From Opitutia bacterium (GTDB taxonomy: Bacteria > Verrucomicrobiota > Verrucomicrobiia > Opitutales > Opitutaceae): a stretch of DNA of 64,000 nucleotides. Of this stretch, positions 36,368 to 54,058 are shown piece after piece. The translations under genes and the position numbers were made by a program. Below the pieces are notes generated by a model. It did not search any database. It was given only the letters and a program-made list of their open reading frames with translations, and was not told the DNA's origin. The number at the start of each line of letters is the position of its first letter. Position 1 is the first letter of the stretch. The stretch covers positions 1-64,000 of the forward strand of contig CANJIU010000031.1 in NCBI GenBank assembly GCA_947474365.1. Direction: 5' to 3'.

Positions 36368-36397
36368 CCGCAACCCTCAAACCTAAAACCCAACGAA

Positions 36398-36424
36398 TTT
36401 TCCCCGGCGCAAGCCGGGAAAAAA
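36398..36424 (+). promoter_or_regulatory. Symmetric hairpin between rplJ and rplL
   Basis: CCCGGC (36403-36408) and GCCGGG (36413-36418) enclose GCAA. The stem extends through TTTT (36398-36401) and AAAA (36419-36422) with a one-base bulge. No T-tract follows on the plus strand, so it is more likely an RNA processing or regulatory hairpin setting the rplL/rplJ ratio than a terminator. Confidence 0.4.
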
Positions 36425-36507
36425 TCCAACGAGGCAGGCTAGGGGATACGTCTCTTAAACGCGTTTCATTTTTTCGAAACCGCTAGTTCGCCCCAGGAGA
36501 AATCAAC

Positions 36508-36894
36508 ATGAGCAACGTTACCAAAGAACAAGTCATCGAGTGGCTCTCCGGCCAGTCGGTCATCGAACTCGCCGCGCTGGTCAAAGACCTCGAAGGCAAA
36601 TGGGGTGTCTCCGCCGCTGCGGCCGCCGCTCCCGCTGCCGCCGGTGGTGCCGCCGCCGCCGCCGCTCCCGCGGCCGAGGCGCAGACCGAGTTCACCGTCG
36701 TCCTCAAGGAGGCCGGCGCGAACAAGATCGGCGTCATCAAGGAAGTCCGGGCCATCACGGGCCTGGGCCTCAAGGAAGCCAAGGACCTCGTCGAGGGTGC
36801 GCCGAAGCCGGTCAAGGAGAACGCTCCGAAGGCCGAAGCCGAGGAAATCAAGAAGAAGCTCGAGGCGGCCGGCGCCAAGGTCGAGCTGAAGTAA
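36508..36894 (+). CDS. rplL: 50S ribosomal protein L7/L12
   Basis: The protein has 128 residues. The N-terminal dimerisation domain ([23 protein letters not shown]) is followed by an Ala/Pro hinge (residues 35-57) and the C-terminal factor-binding domain ([40 protein letters not shown]). Multiple copies on L10 recruit translation GTPases. A ribosome binding site (AGGAG) precedes the ATG. A 140-bp gap with a hairpin separates it from rplJ. Confidence 0.98.
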   Translation: MSNVTKEQVIEWLSGQSVIELAALVKDLEGKWGVSAAAAAAPAAAGGAAAAAAPAAEAQTEFTVVLKEAGANKIGVIKEVRAITGLGLKEAKDLVEGAPKPVKENAPKAEAEEIKKKLEAAGAKVELK

Positions 36895-36944
36895 TCCCGA
36901 CGCGAAGCTTGGCGATTTCACTCGCACAACTTCCGATTTCATCG

Positions 36945-36984
36945 GGACAGGCCGTGCCACTGCACGGCCTGTCCTTTGCCTTTT
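36945..36984 (+). terminator. Attenuator hairpin between rplL and rpoB
   Basis: GGACAGGCCGTG (36945-36956) pairs perfectly with CACGGCCTGTCC (36963-36974) around a six-base loop. It is followed by TTTGCCTTTT. A partial terminator at this exact position is known in E. coli, where it lowers rpoBC transcription relative to rplL. The same use is likely here. Confidence 0.75.
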
Positions 36985-37083
36985 CTCCCATTGTTCTTTC
37001 GATCTCCAGTTCCAGCCGCTGCCGCGCGCACTGAGGGCACTGCCGCGTCGCACTCCGTCTCCTAATCTCTACCGGGAATTTCC

Positions 37084-40863
<3,780 letters not shown>

Positions 40864-40913
40864 GCCGCCGCCGCGCTTTTGTTCACCTTTAGAAACTTCA
40901 GGGAGACACCAAA

Positions 40914-45059
<4,146 letters not shown>

Positions 45060-45091
45060 GTCCAATCAGCGAGGGGAATCCCTCTAATTTC

Positions 45092-45122
45092 AAAACCGCG
45101 GACTTTCGTCCGCGGTTTTTTT
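45092..45122 (+). terminator. Rho-independent terminator of the rpoBC operon
   Basis: AAAACCGCGGAC (45093-45104), loop TTTC and GTCCGCGG (45109-45116) run into TTTTTTT. It lies 33 bp after the rpoC stop. The long GC stem and T-tract make this one of the clearest terminators in the window. Confidence 0.93.
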
Positions 45123-45472
45123 GCATCCCGTGGGAGATATCGAAAATCTCGGCGCTGAACCCAATGCGCTAGCCCGCCTGGCTTGAGCCCCAAATGCGCC
45201 AGCCGAAGCCGGCGAGGCAAAAATATTTCAAAAGTTTTTCAGTTCGTGCTTGTGATTCACGAATCGTGGCCAACTGTGAACCCTCCATTTCCGTCAGTGA
45301 CACACGTTGTCGGCTTCCGCCGGTTAACGTTTTATCTCTCGCGAAACCAGGTTCTCCAGAGGTTCCCGCGATGTTTTCTACTTTTCGCCAGAAAGTTCTT
45401 GCCGAGCTTTCGGCGTAAAGTAGCGTCGTCCCCTTTTCGCTTAATTTCACTCGCAAGTATCACTCTCATCGT
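45123..45472. other. Promoter-bearing gap before rpsL
   Basis: About 350 bp without a clear gene. An A/T-rich patch lies at 45220-45240 and a candidate promoter at 45307. A short open frame at 45371-45418 (15 codons, MFSTFRQKVLAELSA) could be a leader peptide but has no supporting evidence. Confidence 0.45.
45307..45335 (+). promoter_or_regulatory. Candidate sigma-70 promoter for the rpsL-rpsG-fusA-S10 transcript
   Basis: TTGTCG (45307-45312) and TTTTAT (45330-45335) are separated by 17 bp, each matching 4 of 6 consensus positions. The position 140 bp before rpsL, downstream of the rpoC terminator, fits a promoter for the str/S10 block with a sizeable 5' leader. Confidence 0.35.
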
Positions 45473-45853
45473 ATGCCGACCATCAACCAACTCGTCCGCA
45501 AGGGCCGCCGCAAGGTGACTGCCAAGTCGAAGTCACCTGCATTGGCTGGCAACCCTTTCCGCCGTGGCGTTTGCGTGCAGGTCATGACCCGCACCCCGAA
45601 GAAGCCGAACTCTGCCATCCGCAAAGTTGCGAAGGTCCGCCTGACCAACGGCAATGAAGTCATCTCTTATATTCCGGACGAGGGACACAACCTGCAGGAG
45701 CACTCGATTGTGCTGGTTCGCGGAGGTCGCGTGAAGGACCTTCCTGGTGTTCGTTATCACATCGTACGCGGCACACTCGACGCCACCGGCGTGGAAAAGC
45801 GCCGCCGTTCCCGCTCCAAGTACGGAGTCAAGCGCCCGAAGGCGGCCAAGTAA
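45473..45853 (+). CDS. rpsL: 30S ribosomal protein S12
   Basis: The protein has 126 residues, normal length. The decoding loop [20 protein letters not shown] and the [13 protein letters not shown] segment are intact. The Lys residues where streptomycin-resistance changes occur are both Lys, so the sensitive form is expected; the Asp in VKDLP is the site modified by RimO in other bacteria. S12 monitors codon-anticodon pairing. It starts the rpsL-rpsG-fusA set. Confidence 0.99.
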   Translation: MPTINQLVRKGRRKVTAKSKSPALAGNPFRRGVCVQVMTRTPKKPNSAIRKVAKVRLTNGNEVISYIPDEGHNLQEHSIVLVRGGRVKDLPGVRYHIVRGTLDATGVEKRRRSRSKYGVKRPKAAK

Positions 45854-45883
45854 GTTATCGTTTCCACTTAATCCGATTTCGCC

Positions 45884-46357
45884 ATGTCACGTCGTCACAG
45901 AGCTGAAAAACGCCAGGTTGTTCCGGATAGCCGATATAACAGCCCGTTGGTTGCGCACCTCGTCAATGTCATCATGAAGAGCGGCAAGAAAAATCTTGCC
46001 CAACGCATCGTTTATGGCGCGTTTGAAAAGGTTTCGGAAAAGCTCGAAAAGGGCGATCCGGTGGACCTCATGCTGGGCGCGCTCGAAAACGCCCGTCCCC
46101 GCCTTGAAGTGAAGAGCCGCCGGGTGGGCGGCGCCACCTACCAGGTTCCGATCGAAATTTCATTTGAGCGTCAGGAATCTCTCGCACTGCGCTGGATTGT
46201 TGATGCCGCTGGCAGCCGCAAGGGCATTCCGATGAAGGACGCCTTGGCCGCTGAGATCATCGACGCCTACAACAATACGGGGTCGGTCGTGAAGAAGAAG
46301 GAAGACACGCACAAGATGGCGCAGGCCAATCGCGCTTTCGCCCACCTCCGCTGGTAA
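45884..46357 (+). CDS. rpsG: 30S ribosomal protein S7
   Basis: The protein has 157 residues. Typical S7 features are [48 protein letters not shown] and the C-terminal [22 protein letters not shown]7 nucleates the 30S head by binding the 3' domain of 16S rRNA. It lies 30 bp after rpsL and 21 bp before fusA. Confidence 0.99.
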   Translation: MSRRHRAEKRQVVPDSRYNSPLVAHLVNVIMKSGKKNLAQRIVYGAFEKVSEKLEKGDPVDLMLGALENARPRLEVKSRRVGGATYQVPIEISFERQESLALRWIVDAAGSRKGIPMKDALAAEIIDAYNNTGSVVKKKEDTHKMAQANRAFAHLRW

Positions 46358-46378
46358 ACCGTCTACGGTCCATCGATC

Positions 46379-48574
46379 ATGTCTGCTGCTGCCGCACCCG
46401 CAATTATTGTCGTCACCGACAAGGCCAAGACTTCCTCGGTTAACTCCAAGGATCGTCCGTTCCCTTTAGAGTGGACCCGCAACATTGGCATCGCCGCGCA
46501 TATTGATGCGGGGAAGACGACGACGACAGAACGCATCCTCTTTTATTCCGGCGCCGTCCACAAGATGGGCGACGTGCATGAGGGCAATACGGTCACAGAT
46601 TGGATGGAACAGGAGCGCGAGCGCGGTATTACGATAACTGCCGCGGCGATTTCGTGCGCATGGAACGCTTCCTGGGGCCCTTGGAAGGGAATCAAACAAC
46701 GGATAAATATTATTGATACTCCCGGGCACGTCGATTTCACCGCGGAAGTGGAACGTTCCCTCCGCGTGCTCGATGGCGCCGTAGCCGTTTTTTGCGCAGT
46801 TGCGGGTGTGCAGCCGCAGTCAGAAACGGTCTGGCGTCAGGCCAACAAATACCGTGTTCCGCGCGTCGCGTTCATCAACAAGATGGACCGCACGGGAGCA
46901 GATTTCTTCCGCGCCGTCTCCGAGATGCGCGAGAAGCTCAAGGCCAACGCCCACCCCATCTTTCTGCCGATTGGCAAGGAAGAGAATTTTTCCGGTCTGA
47001 TCGACCTCGTACAAAACGTCGCCTATTCCTTTGAGGAAAATCCGGACGATCTGCTGGGGCTAAACCCGGTAACGATGCCGATTCCCGAGAACATGGTCGC
47101 GCAGGCCAAGGAGTATCGCGACAAGCTCATCGAGGCTGTTTCGGATTTCGATGACGTGATTGCGGAAAAGTACCTCAACGGTGAGGAAATCTCCGTCCCC
47201 GAGCTCTTGCTCGGCGTACGCAAGGCCACGATCTCACTCCAGTTTACTGGCGTCATTCCTGGTTCCGCTTACAAGAAGAAGGGCGTGCAGCGTCTGCTCG
47301 ACTGCGTCGTTAACTTTCTCCCGAGCCCGATCGACGTCCCGCCGATGCAGGGGTTGGATAGCGATGGAAAGCCGGTTGAAGCCGTCGTCAGCGACAAGGC
47401 GAAGATGGCCGGTCTCGCGTTCAAGCTTTGGAATGATCCGTTTGTCGGCCGGTTGGTATTTTTCCGCGTGTACACCGGGACCCTTCCGAGGGGAATGTCG
47501 GTTTACAATCCACGTACCCGCCGCACCGAGCGCGTTTCCCGTCTAGTCTTGATGCGCGCCATTGAACGGGAAGAGATCGATCTGGCCTACGCCGGTGACA
47601 TCTGTGCCGTGGTCGGCGTCAAGGACGTCATCACCGGGGACACGTTATGTGACGAGGATTTCGACATTCGTTTGGAGCCGCCGTCCTTCCCTGAGCCGGT
47701 TATTTCGATGTCCATCGAGCCTAATTCGAAGGCGGACCAGGAGAAAATGGGTACCGCGTTGCAGCGCCTTGTTGCAGAGGATCCCACGCTCCGGGTAAAA
47801 ACGGACACCGATACGGGTCAAACGATTCTTGCCGGGATGGGAGAGCTTCACCTCGATATCATCCGGGACCGGATGAAGCGCGAATTCAAGGTTGAGGCGA
47901 CCGCAGGAAAACCGCAGATTGCCTATCGCGAAACCATTGCAAAATCGGCGGACGGCGAAGGAAAATTCATCCGTCAGTCCGGTGGCAAAGGCCAGTACGG
48001 CCACGTCGTCATCAAGATGGAGCCGAACGTCAAGGGCAAGGGTGTGGAGGTTATCAACGAGATCGTCGGCGGAGCGATTCCCAAGGAATTTATCAAGCCC
48101 TCCACCGATGGAATTTTGGAAGGCGCCAATAATGGTGTCGTCGCCGGTTTCCCGGTCGTGGATGTCATCGTGCGTATCATTGATGGCTCGTTCCATGAGG
48201 TGGACTCCTCGGAACTTGCGTTCAAAATGGCCGGCATCTTCGCATTCAAGGATGCGATGAAGCAGGCGAACCCGATCCTGCTTGAGCCGATCATGGCTGT
48301 AGAGGTAACGACCCCCGAAGAATATCAGGGTGACCTGATGGGCGACATCAACCGCCGTCGCGGTCAAATTCAGGGAATGGAAAACAAGGCAGGCGCCTGT
48401 ATCATCACGGCATTTGTCCCGCTGGAGCTTCTGTTCGGTTATGTCACTGACATCCGTTCGCTCTCCAAGGGCCGCGCCAGTGCCGGAATTACGCCGTCGC
48501 ACTTTGAACAAGTGCCGAACTCGCTTCTCGCCAAGATCGTCGAAACCAACGCCAAGGGCCCAGCCCGTACGTAA
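46379..48574 (+). CDS. fusA: Elongation factor G
   Basis: The protein has 731 residues, about 30 longer than common EF-G because of an N-terminal Ala/Lys-rich extension before [21 protein letters not shown]1 AHIDAGKT, switch [10 protein letters not shown]3 DTPGHVDF and G4 NKMD are all standard. Domains II to V are present, ending with the TPSHFEQVP segment. EF-G drives tRNA-mRNA translocation. It is followed by rpsJ after 20 bp, without tuf between them as in many other phyla. Confidence 0.98.
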   Translation: MSAAAAPAIIVVTDKAKTSSVNSKDRPFPLEWTRNIGIAAHIDAGKTTTTERILFYSGAVHKMGDVHEGNTVTDWMEQERERGITITAAAISCAWNASWGPWKGIKQRINIIDTPGHVDFTAEVERSLRVLDGAVAVFCAVAGVQPQSETVWRQANKYRVPRVAFINKMDRTGADFFRAVSEMREKLKANAHPIFLPIGKEENFSGLIDLVQNVAYSFEENPDDLLGLNPVTMPIPENMVAQAKEYRDKLIEAVSDFDDVIAEKYLNGEEISVPELLLGVRKATISLQFTGVIPGSAYKKKGVQRLLDCVVNFLPSPIDVPPMQGLDSDGKPVEAVVSDKAKMAGLAFKLWNDPFVGRLVFFRVYTGTLPRGMSVYNPRTRRTERVSRLVLMRAIEREEIDLAYAGDICAVVGVKDVITGDTLCDEDFDIRLEPPSFPEPVISMSIEPNSKADQEKMGTALQRLVAEDPTLRVKTDTDTGQTILAGMGELHLDIIRDRMKREFKVEATAGKPQIAYRETIAKSADGEGKFIRQSGGKGQYGHVVIKMEPNVKGKGVEVINEIVGGAIPKEFIKPSTDGILEGANNGVVAGFPVVDVIVRIIDGSFHEVDSSELAFKMAGIFAFKDAMKQANPILLEPIMAVEVTTPEEYQGDLMGDINRRRGQIQGMENKAGACIITAFVPLELLFGYVTDIRSLSKGRASAGITPSHFEQVPNSLLAKIVETNAKGPART

Positions 48575-48594
48575 ACCACCGTTCTTTTCCAGCC

Positions 48595-48903
48595 ATGAAA
48601 GGCCAACGAATTCGCATCAAACTCCAGGGTTTCGACTATCGTGTAATCGATCAGTCTGCCCAAGACATCGTCGAAACCGCCAAGCGCTCCGGCGCCCGGG
48701 TTTCCGGCCCGATCCCTCTGCCTACCCGGATCGAAAAGCTGTCGGTCAACCGTTCGCCGCACGTCGACAAAAAGTCCATGGAGCAGTTCGAAACCCGCAC
48801 ACACAAGCGGCTGATTGATATCATCGAGCCGACGGCCCAAACGGTGGACGAGCTGAAGAAGCTCAACCTTCCTTCCGGCGTCGACATCACCATCAACGTC
48901 TGA
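48595..48903 (+). CDS. rpsJ: 30S ribosomal protein S10
   Basis: The protein has 102 residues. It shows [67 protein letters not shown] and ends with DITINV. S10 sits in the 30S head and, as NusE, also joins antitermination complexes with NusB. It heads the S10 cluster but follows fusA closely, so the str and S10 blocks are probably one transcript. Confidence 0.99.
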   Translation: MKGQRIRIKLQGFDYRVIDQSAQDIVETAKRSGARVSGPIPLPTRIEKLSVNRSPHVDKKSMEQFETRTHKRLIDIIEPTAQTVDELKKLNLPSGVDITINV

Positions 48904-48980
48904 GTTCAGCCAACCTCAACCCGCATCGAAGACAAGATCCGAACCCGGATTCCTTCACTCTACAGTTAGCAGCTGCTTGT

Positions 48981-49032
48981 GTGCCTCTGGGCACCGCCAA
49001 GCCTCTCGCTAAAGTAGGTCCGTTTAAACGGA
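48981..49032 (+). promoter_or_regulatory. Possible leader structures before rplC
   Basis: The 154-bp rpsJ-rplC gap contains a GTGCC-TCTG-GGCAC hairpin (48981-48994) and a 14-bp perfect palindrome TCCGTTTAAACGGA (49019-49032) followed by AAATTTTTCC. These could form an autoregulatory leader, for example for L4, or a weak terminator. Evidence is limited to base pairing. Confidence 0.3.
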
Positions 49033-49057
49033 AATTTTTCCACCTACCGCTTAGCCT

Positions 49058-49792
49058 ATGATCTCCGAAATTTTAGGTAAGAAACTCGGAATGACTCAGG
49101 TCTACGACGCTCAAAACGTCTTGGTCCCAGTCTCCGTAGTTCAAGCTGGGCCCTGTTCTGTGGTCCAGATCAAGACTGTCGAAACCGACGGTTATCACGC
49201 TGTCCAGCTGGGCTTCGCCGAAAAGAAGGTGAAGAACACGGCTGGTGGCGAACTCGGTCACGCCAAAAAAGCGGGCCTTGAATCCGCTCCCCGAGTACTC
49301 GCCGAAGTCCGCCTCAACGCGGCTGCAACGGTAAAAATCGGCGATGTGGTCAATTGCACTTCCTTCTCTGAAGGACAGCTCGTCGACGTGATCGGCATCA
49401 CCAAGGGCAAGGGGTTCCAAGGTGTCGTAAAGCGATTCCGCGTGGCCGGTGGTCCCGCGACGCACGGCTCGATGTTCCATCGCCGAATCGGTTCAGTCGG
49501 CATGCGCCAGACGCCTGGCCGCGTTTGGAAAAATCAAAGCATGCCCGGACACATGGGCAGCGAAAAGCGGACCGTGCAGAACCTGCGTGTTGTGAAGGTG
49601 ATTGCGGACAAGAACCTGATTCTGGTCAAGGGAGCGATCCCTGGCGCCAACGGTGATGACGTAATTGTTCGCACCGCGATCAAGGGCCAGTGGGCGCTTC
49701 CCACCCCGCCGGCGCCAATCGCTGCCGATGCCAAGAAAGTCGCTGCTCCGGCCAAGCCGGCCGCTGCTAAGCCCGCTGCTGCCAAGAAATAA
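49058..49792 (+). CDS. rplC: 50S ribosomal protein L3 with Ala/Lys/Pro tail
   Basis: The protein has 244 residues. The L3 core is complete: GKKLGMTQVYD, KGKGFQGVVKRF, ATHGSMFHRRIGSVGMRQTPGRV and MPGHMGSEKRTVQNL. From about residue 217 a low-complexity tail follows (AADAKKVAAPAKPAAAKPAA, then AKK) that is not part of typical L3. L3 is an early assembly protein near the peptidyl transferase centre. It is followed by rplD after 14 bp. Confidence 0.98.
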   Translation: MISEILGKKLGMTQVYDAQNVLVPVSVVQAGPCSVVQIKTVETDGYHAVQLGFAEKKVKNTAGGELGHAKKAGLESAPRVLAEVRLNAAATVKIGDVVNCTSFSEGQLVDVIGITKGKGFQGVVKRFRVAGGPATHGSMFHRRIGSVGMRQTPGRVWKNQSMPGHMGSEKRTVQNLRVVKVIADKNLILVKGAIPGANGDDVIVRTAIKGQWALPTPPAPIAADAKKVAAPAKPAAAKPAAAKK

Positions 49793-49806
49793 GGAGACCC
49801 GTATCC

Positions 49807-50442
49807 ATGAAACTCACTGTTTTTAGTTCCGACGGAAAGACGAGCAGCGAAAAAGATTTCGCCAACATTCCCACTTTCGAAGGCGACAAGGGCCTTCAGG
49901 CGGTGAAGGAAGTAATCGTCGCCATCAACGCCAACAATCGACAGGGCACACACTCTACCAAGACTCGCGGCGAAGTGCGCGGCGGTGGGAAGAAGCCGTG
50001 GCGCCAGAAGGGCACTGGTCGTGCCCGTGCCGGTTCCATTCGCTCGCCTCTGTGGGTTGGTGGTGGTGTCGTGTTCGGCCCGAAGCCCCGCGACTACTCG
50101 AAGAAGATCAATGCCAAGGTGAAGCAGCTGGCCTTCAGCCGCGCGCTTTTTGATCGTGCCACGGCCGGTGAAATTGCCGTGATTGAAGCATTCGACGCCG
50201 CAGCGAACAAGACCAAGGCGATCGATGCTGTTGTTTCGCTAATCGCGCCGAAGGGCAAGGTGCTCCTCGTGGACTCGCCGTTCACGACGGTCACCAGCCG
50301 TGCGTCTCGTAACATCGAGCGCGTTTCGCTGCAGGATGCCTCAAAACTCAACACGCTCGATCTGGCCCAATACGCCAAAATCATCGTCAGCACCAAGGCG
50401 CTTGAGACGATCATCGCCCGGGCCAACGGAGGGAAAAACTAA
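49807..50442 (+). CDS. rplD: 50S ribosomal protein L4
   Basis: The protein has 211 residues. The exit-tunnel loop region is [45 protein letters not shown], uninterrupted. The globular part follows with [18 protein letters not shown]4 lines the polypeptide exit tunnel and regulates the S10 operon in E. coli. Its last stop base is shared with the rplW start (TAATG). Confidence 0.98.
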   Translation: MKLTVFSSDGKTSSEKDFANIPTFEGDKGLQAVKEVIVAINANNRQGTHSTKTRGEVRGGGKKPWRQKGTGRARAGSIRSPLWVGGGVVFGPKPRDYSKKINAKVKQLAFSRALFDRATAGEIAVIEAFDAAANKTKAIDAVVSLIAPKGKVLLVDSPFTTVTSRASRNIERVSLQDASKLNTLDLAQYAKIIVSTKALETIIARANGGKN

Positions 50443-50723
50443 TGCAAGCCGACAAGATTCTCAAACTCGTCCGCCTGACCGAGAAGTCCAACAAACTCTC
50501 GTCCGAGCTTGGTCAGTATACCTTCGAGGTCTACGGCCATGCCAACAAGCACCAGATCGCCGAGGCGGTTGAACAAACCTTCAAGGTAACGGTTCGTCGC
50601 GTCAACACGCAGACTTACCGCGGCAAGAACAAGAAGAGCCGCCAGGGCCGTCCGAGCGTGGGTTCGGATTACAAGAAGGCCATCGTGACGCTGAAGGCGG
50701 GCGACAAGATCGAACTCGTCTGA
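50442..50723 (+). CDS. rplW: 50S ribosomal protein L23
   Basis: The protein has 93 residues. It shows LVRLTEKSNKLSSELGQYTFEVYGHANKHQIAEAVEQTFKVTVRRVNTQTYRGK and ends GDKIELV. L23 borders the exit tunnel and is the docking site for trigger factor and SRP. Start and upstream stop overlap by one base, indicating coupled translation with rplD. Confidence 0.97.
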   Translation: MQADKILKLVRLTEKSNKLSSELGQYTFEVYGHANKHQIAEAVEQTFKVTVRRVNTQTYRGKNKKSRQGRPSVGSDYKKAIVTLKAGDKIELV

Positions 50724-50755
50724 CGAGCACACGCTCAACCTGGAGACATCCCAAC

Positions 50756-51622
50756 ATGGCTATTCACTCATTTCGTCCGCTCACGCCTTCCGGCCGGTTC
50801 ACCTCGCTGAACAAGCAGAAGGATCTTTCCAAGAAACGCCCGGAGCGTGGTCTTACCGAACACAAGCACAAGTCGGGCGGTCGCAACGTCTACGGTCGCG
50901 TCACTTCGCGCCATCGGGGAGGCGGTCACAAGCAACTCTACCGCATTATCGACTTCCGGCGTGGTCTTCTCGACATGCCGGCCAAGGTGCAGGCCATCGA
51001 GTATGATCCGAATCGTACGGCGAATCTCGCCTTGATTGCCTATACGAATGGCGAGAAGACCTACATCCTCGCGCCAAAGGGCTTGAAAGTGGGCGACACG
51101 ATCTTCGCCTCGGACAAGGCAACGACGAACGATTTCAATGTCGGCAACAACTTCCCTTTGTCCCTGATTCCGCCGTCCACCCGGGTGCACTGCGTCGAAC
51201 TCGTGCCCGGTCGTGGAGCACAGATTGCCCGTTCCGCGGGTGCGAGTGTTGAGTTGGTCGCGCTTGAGGGCGATTCAGCTACGTTGAAAATGCCTTCCGG
51301 TGAACTTCGTCGGATCCATGCACGCTGCCGCGCCACCATTGGCGAAGTGGGCAATGGCGACCATAACCAGCAGTCGCTCGGCAAGGCCGGACGCAAACGC
51401 TGGCTCGGCGTCCGTCCGACGGTCCGCGGTATGGCCATGAACCCGGTCGACCATCCCAACGGTGGCGGTCAGGGCAAATCCAAGGGTGGTGGCGGTCGCC
51501 AGCAACTCGTCTCCCCGTGGGGACAGCTGGCGAAGGGCTTTCCGACTCGTCGCCGTTCGAAAATTTCGAACGCCCAAATCATTGTCCACCACAACGGCCG
51601 CAAGCCGCGTGGTCAGAAGTAA
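50756..51622 (+). CDS. rplB: 50S ribosomal protein L2
   Basis: The protein has 288 residues. Typical L2 segments are SGGRNVYGRVTSRHRGGGHKQLYRIIDF, RCRATIGEVGN and the catalytic-centre neighbour RGMAMNPVDHPNGGG with the conserved His. The basic C-terminus FPTRRRSKISN is followed by a short extra tail. L2 is needed for subunit joining and peptide-bond formation. Confidence 0.99.
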   Translation: MAIHSFRPLTPSGRFTSLNKQKDLSKKRPERGLTEHKHKSGGRNVYGRVTSRHRGGGHKQLYRIIDFRRGLLDMPAKVQAIEYDPNRTANLALIAYTNGEKTYILAPKGLKVGDTIFASDKATTNDFNVGNNFPLSLIPPSTRVHCVELVPGRGAQIARSAGASVELVALEGDSATLKMPSGELRRIHARCRATIGEVGNGDHNQQSLGKAGRKRWLGVRPTVRGMAMNPVDHPNGGGQGKSKGGGGRQQLVSPWGQLAKGFPTRRRSKISNAQIIVHHNGRKPRGQK

Positions 51623-51640
51623 TCCCGCCCCTCTCGCACC

Positions 51641-51916
51641 ATGGCACGTTCCATCAAAAAAGGTTTCTTCGTCGACTACCACCTGCTCGAGAAAATCGAG
51701 AAGGCCACGAAAGCTGGCGCCAAGAAACCCATTCAAACCTGGTCACGGCGCTCGACGATTACCCCCGATTTCGTCGGGCATACGTTCAGCGTCCACAATG
51801 GCAAGGCGTTCATCGCCGTCTACGTCACCGAAAACATGGTTGGCCACAAGCTCGGCGAGTTTTCTCCGACCCGAGTCTTCAAGGGGCACGGTGGCATGAC
51901 GCGCAAGGAAATCTAA
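51641..51916 (+). CDS. rpsS: 30S ribosomal protein S19
   Basis: The protein has 91 residues. It shows [47 protein letters not shown] and [16 protein letters not shown]19 forms a head complex with S13. It is normally followed immediately by rplV; here an unrelated exported-protein gene intervenes. Confidence 0.98.
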   Translation: MARSIKKGFFVDYHLLEKIEKATKAGAKKPIQTWSRRSTITPDFVGHTFSVHNGKAFIAVYVTENMVGHKLGEFSPTRVFKGHGGMTRKEI

Positions 51917-51934
51917 GAACCCGCCTGCTTTCCG

Positions 51935-52261
51935 ATGTTGCGCCGATTCCTCCAGGTTACCTTTCCCGCGCTTGTCGCGCTTGCACCGATTTCGGTTCGG
52001 GCCGCGATCGGGCCGGGCGTGGCCGAGGTGGTTTCGGTACAGCCCTCGCGGGTGGCGGATATTGTCCTTTTAGGTCGGGGTTTCGACTCCGGGTTCCGAC
52101 AGGGGATGGTCTGTCGCATTACGCGAGGTGCGTCGGAAGTCGCCGAGGTTCTCCTCGTTGATTCGCGGCCTTCGGTTAGTGCGGCGCTGATCGTGAGCGT
52201 TTCGCCCAAGCAGATGATCCGCGTTGGCGACGTCGCCAGCATTAAAGTTTTAAAATCTTAA
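51935..52261 (+). CDS. Exported protein of unknown function inserted in the S10 cluster
   Basis: The protein has 108 residues, not a ribosomal protein. A signal peptide (MLRRFLQVTFPALVALAPIS, then VRAA) is followed by about 84 residues predicted to be strands: VAEVVSVQPSRVADIVLLGR, FRQGMVCRITRG, AEVLLVDSRPS, AALIVSVSPKQ and IRVGDVASIKVLKS. The spacing of G-x-x-x-G-M and I-x-x-G-D resembles small beta-barrels like the C-terminal domain of FlgT, but the match is by shape only. It lies 18 bp after rpsS and 84 bp before rplV, same strand, so it should be co-transcribed with ribosomal protein genes. Confidence 0.7.
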   Translation: MLRRFLQVTFPALVALAPISVRAAIGPGVAEVVSVQPSRVADIVLLGRGFDSGFRQGMVCRITRGASEVAEVLLVDSRPSVSAALIVSVSPKQMIRVGDVASIKVLKS

Positions 52262-52288
52262 CTCAGACAAAAACCTAAAGGGTACGGT

Positions 52289-52329
52289 GTCCCGCTTGCG
52301 GGACCGCTATCGCCGGAGCCCCGCTCCGG
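52289..52329 (+). promoter_or_regulatory. Two hairpins before rplV
   Basis: GTCCCG-CTTG-CGGGAC (52289-52304) is followed by CCGGAG-CCCCG-CTCCGG (52313-52329), ending 16 bp before the rplV start. Neither is followed by a T-tract. They lie in the gap created by the inserted gene and may protect or process the downstream mRNA. Confidence 0.4.
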
Positions 52330-52345
52330 AATCCTCACCAACACC

Positions 52346-52690
52346 ATGGAAGTTCAAGCCCTCACACGCTACGCGCGCATGTCCCCTAAAAAGGTGCGCG
52401 AAGTCGCCCGCACGATCCAAGGCCGGAAAGCCGCGGAAGCCGTGGACTATCTGATGCTGATCCCGCGCAAGTCGGCGAAGCTGATCGCAAAAACGCTCAA
52501 GAGCGCGATCGCCAACGCGGAAAACAACAACAACCTGTCGGCCGACAGTCTTCGGGTGAAAAGCGCGATCATCGAGAATGGTCCGGTCCTGAAACGTTTC
52601 AAGGCCGGTGCTCGCGGTACGGCGATGCCTCGCCGGAAGAAGATGTCCCACATCCGCATCGTGCTCTCCGACGGCAACACCAACTCGTAA
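52346..52690 (+). CDS. rplV: 50S ribosomal protein L22
   Basis: The protein has 114 residues. It shows YARMSPKKVREVARTIQGRK, ALTIAKTLK-like IAKTLKSAIANAENN and the tunnel hairpin FKAGARGTAMPRRKKMSHIRIVLSDG. L22 lines the exit tunnel; the hairpin has no deletion of the kind that gives erythromycin resistance. rpsC follows after 9 bp. Confidence 0.98.
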   Translation: MEVQALTRYARMSPKKVREVARTIQGRKAAEAVDYLMLIPRKSAKLIAKTLKSAIANAENNNNLSADSLRVKSAIIENGPVLKRFKAGARGTAMPRRKKMSHIRIVLSDGNTNS

Positions 52691-52699
52691 TTTACTTCC

Positions 52700-53332
52700 A
52701 TGGGCCAAAAAACCAACCCGATCGGTTTCCGTCTCGCCGTCCGCCGCAACTGGCAGTCCCGCTGGTATGCCAGCAAGAAGGATTTCGGCAAATTGCTTCA
52801 CGAGGACCAAATCATCCGCGCCAAGCTGATGGAAAAACTCAAGCAGGCGTCGGTTCCGCGCATCTTCATCGAGCGCGCGTCGAACCGTGTCCGCGTCAAG
52901 ATTTACACCGCCCGTCCTGGGATCGTCATCGGACGCAAAGGTCAGGAGATCGAAAAGATTAAGGAGGAGTTGGCGAAACTCACGGGCAAGGAAATCCTGC
53001 TCGACATTCAGGAAGTGAAGAAGCCGGAAATTGAGGCCGCTTTGGTGGCTGAGAATGTCGCGTTGCAGTTGGAGCGCCGCATCGCGTTCCGCCGTGCGAT
53101 GAAGAAAGCGGTAGAAATGGCCATGGCGCTCGGCGCCGAGGGCATCCGGATCCAGTGCTCCGGCCGTCTTGGTGGTGCGGACATCGCCCGCCGCGAATGG
53201 CAGCGCAAGGGCCGCGTGCCGTTGCACACCCTGCGTGAAAATATCGACTACGGGTTCGCGGAAGCGCTGACCGTCTACGGGAAGATCGGCGTCAAATGCT
53301 GGATCTGCAAAAAAGAAGCCGACAACAACTGA
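52700..53332 (+). CDS. rpsC: 30S ribosomal protein S3
   Basis: The protein has 210 residues. It starts [22 protein letters not shown]. The KH domain ([26 protein letters not shown]) and the C-terminal domain with [37 protein letters not shown] are intact. S3 forms part of the mRNA entry channel. The C-terminal tail beyond residue 205 is short. Confidence 0.99.
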   Translation: MGQKTNPIGFRLAVRRNWQSRWYASKKDFGKLLHEDQIIRAKLMEKLKQASVPRIFIERASNRVRVKIYTARPGIVIGRKGQEIEKIKEELAKLTGKEILLDIQEVKKPEIEAALVAENVALQLERRIAFRRAMKKAVEMAMALGAEGIRIQCSGRLGGADIARREWQRKGRVPLHTLRENIDYGFAEALTVYGKIGVKCWICKKEADNN

Positions 53333-53371
53333 GCCGAGCACGCTCGCATCCAACTTTAGGAGACAACTCCC

Positions 53372-53797
53372 ATGGCAGCAATTTCACCCGCCCGTACCAA
53401 ATACCGCAAGTCGATGAAGGGCTCGCGCGCTGGCAACGCCAAGCGCGGCAACACCCTCGCTTTCGGCGAATTCGGCCTGCAGTCCCTCACCCGCGGCCCG
53501 ATGACGGGCCAGCAGATTGAGGCGGCTCGCGTCACCATCTCGCGCCACTTGAAGCGCAAGGGCAAACTCTGGATCCGGGTTTTCCCACACAAGCCGGTGA
53601 CCAAGAAGCCGGCCGAGGTCCGCATGGGCCAGGGCAAAGGCCCGGTCGAGTTTTACGTCGCAGTCATCAAGCCCGGTGCGGTTCTTTTCGAACTCGCCGG
53701 TGTGCCGCTGACGGTCGCGAAGGAAGCTTTCCGTCTCGCCGACGCGAAGCTTCCCTTTCACTGCCGTTTCATCTCGCGCGACGGTAGCGCGGCCTAA
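53372..53797 (+). CDS. rplP: 50S ribosomal protein L16
   Basis: The protein has 141 residues. It shows [64 protein letters not shown], all typical of L16. The N-terminus ([18 protein letters not shown]) replaces the usual ML-x-P-K-R start. L16 helps position A-site tRNA. rpmC follows after 26 bp. Confidence 0.98.
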   Translation: MAAISPARTKYRKSMKGSRAGNAKRGNTLAFGEFGLQSLTRGPMTGQQIEAARVTISRHLKRKGKLWIRVFPHKPVTKKPAEVRMGQGKGPVEFYVAVIKPGAVLFELAGVPLTVAKEAFRLADAKLPFHCRFISRDGSAA

Positions 53798-53823
53798 GCT
53801 GAATCATCAACCACCGCTCCGTC

Positions 53824-54030
53824 ATGACTTCGAAAGAAATCCGCGATCTCTCTCCCGTCGAGATCAAGACCAAGCTCCGCGAAATCCGCGAGCAGCTCCT
53901 CCAGCTCAAGCTGCGTAAGCAGACCGGCCAGGTCGAGAAGACCCACGAGCTGCGCACGCTCCGCAAGGACATCGCCCGCCTCGAGACCATCCTCAATCAA
54001 AAGAAACAGGCGCCGAAGCAGGCCGCCTGA
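53824..54030 (+). CDS. rpmC: 50S ribosomal protein L29
   Basis: The protein has 68 residues, two long helices: [54 protein letters not shown], then a short Lys/Gln/Ala tail. L29 contacts L23 at the tunnel exit. It lies in the standard rplP-rpmC-rpsQ order. Confidence 0.97.
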   Translation: MTSKEIRDLSPVEIKTKLREIREQLLQLKLRKQTGQVEKTHELRTLRKDIARLETILNQKKQAPKQAA

Positions 54031-54058
54031 GCGTCCGCGCCAATAAGGAACCCAAGCC

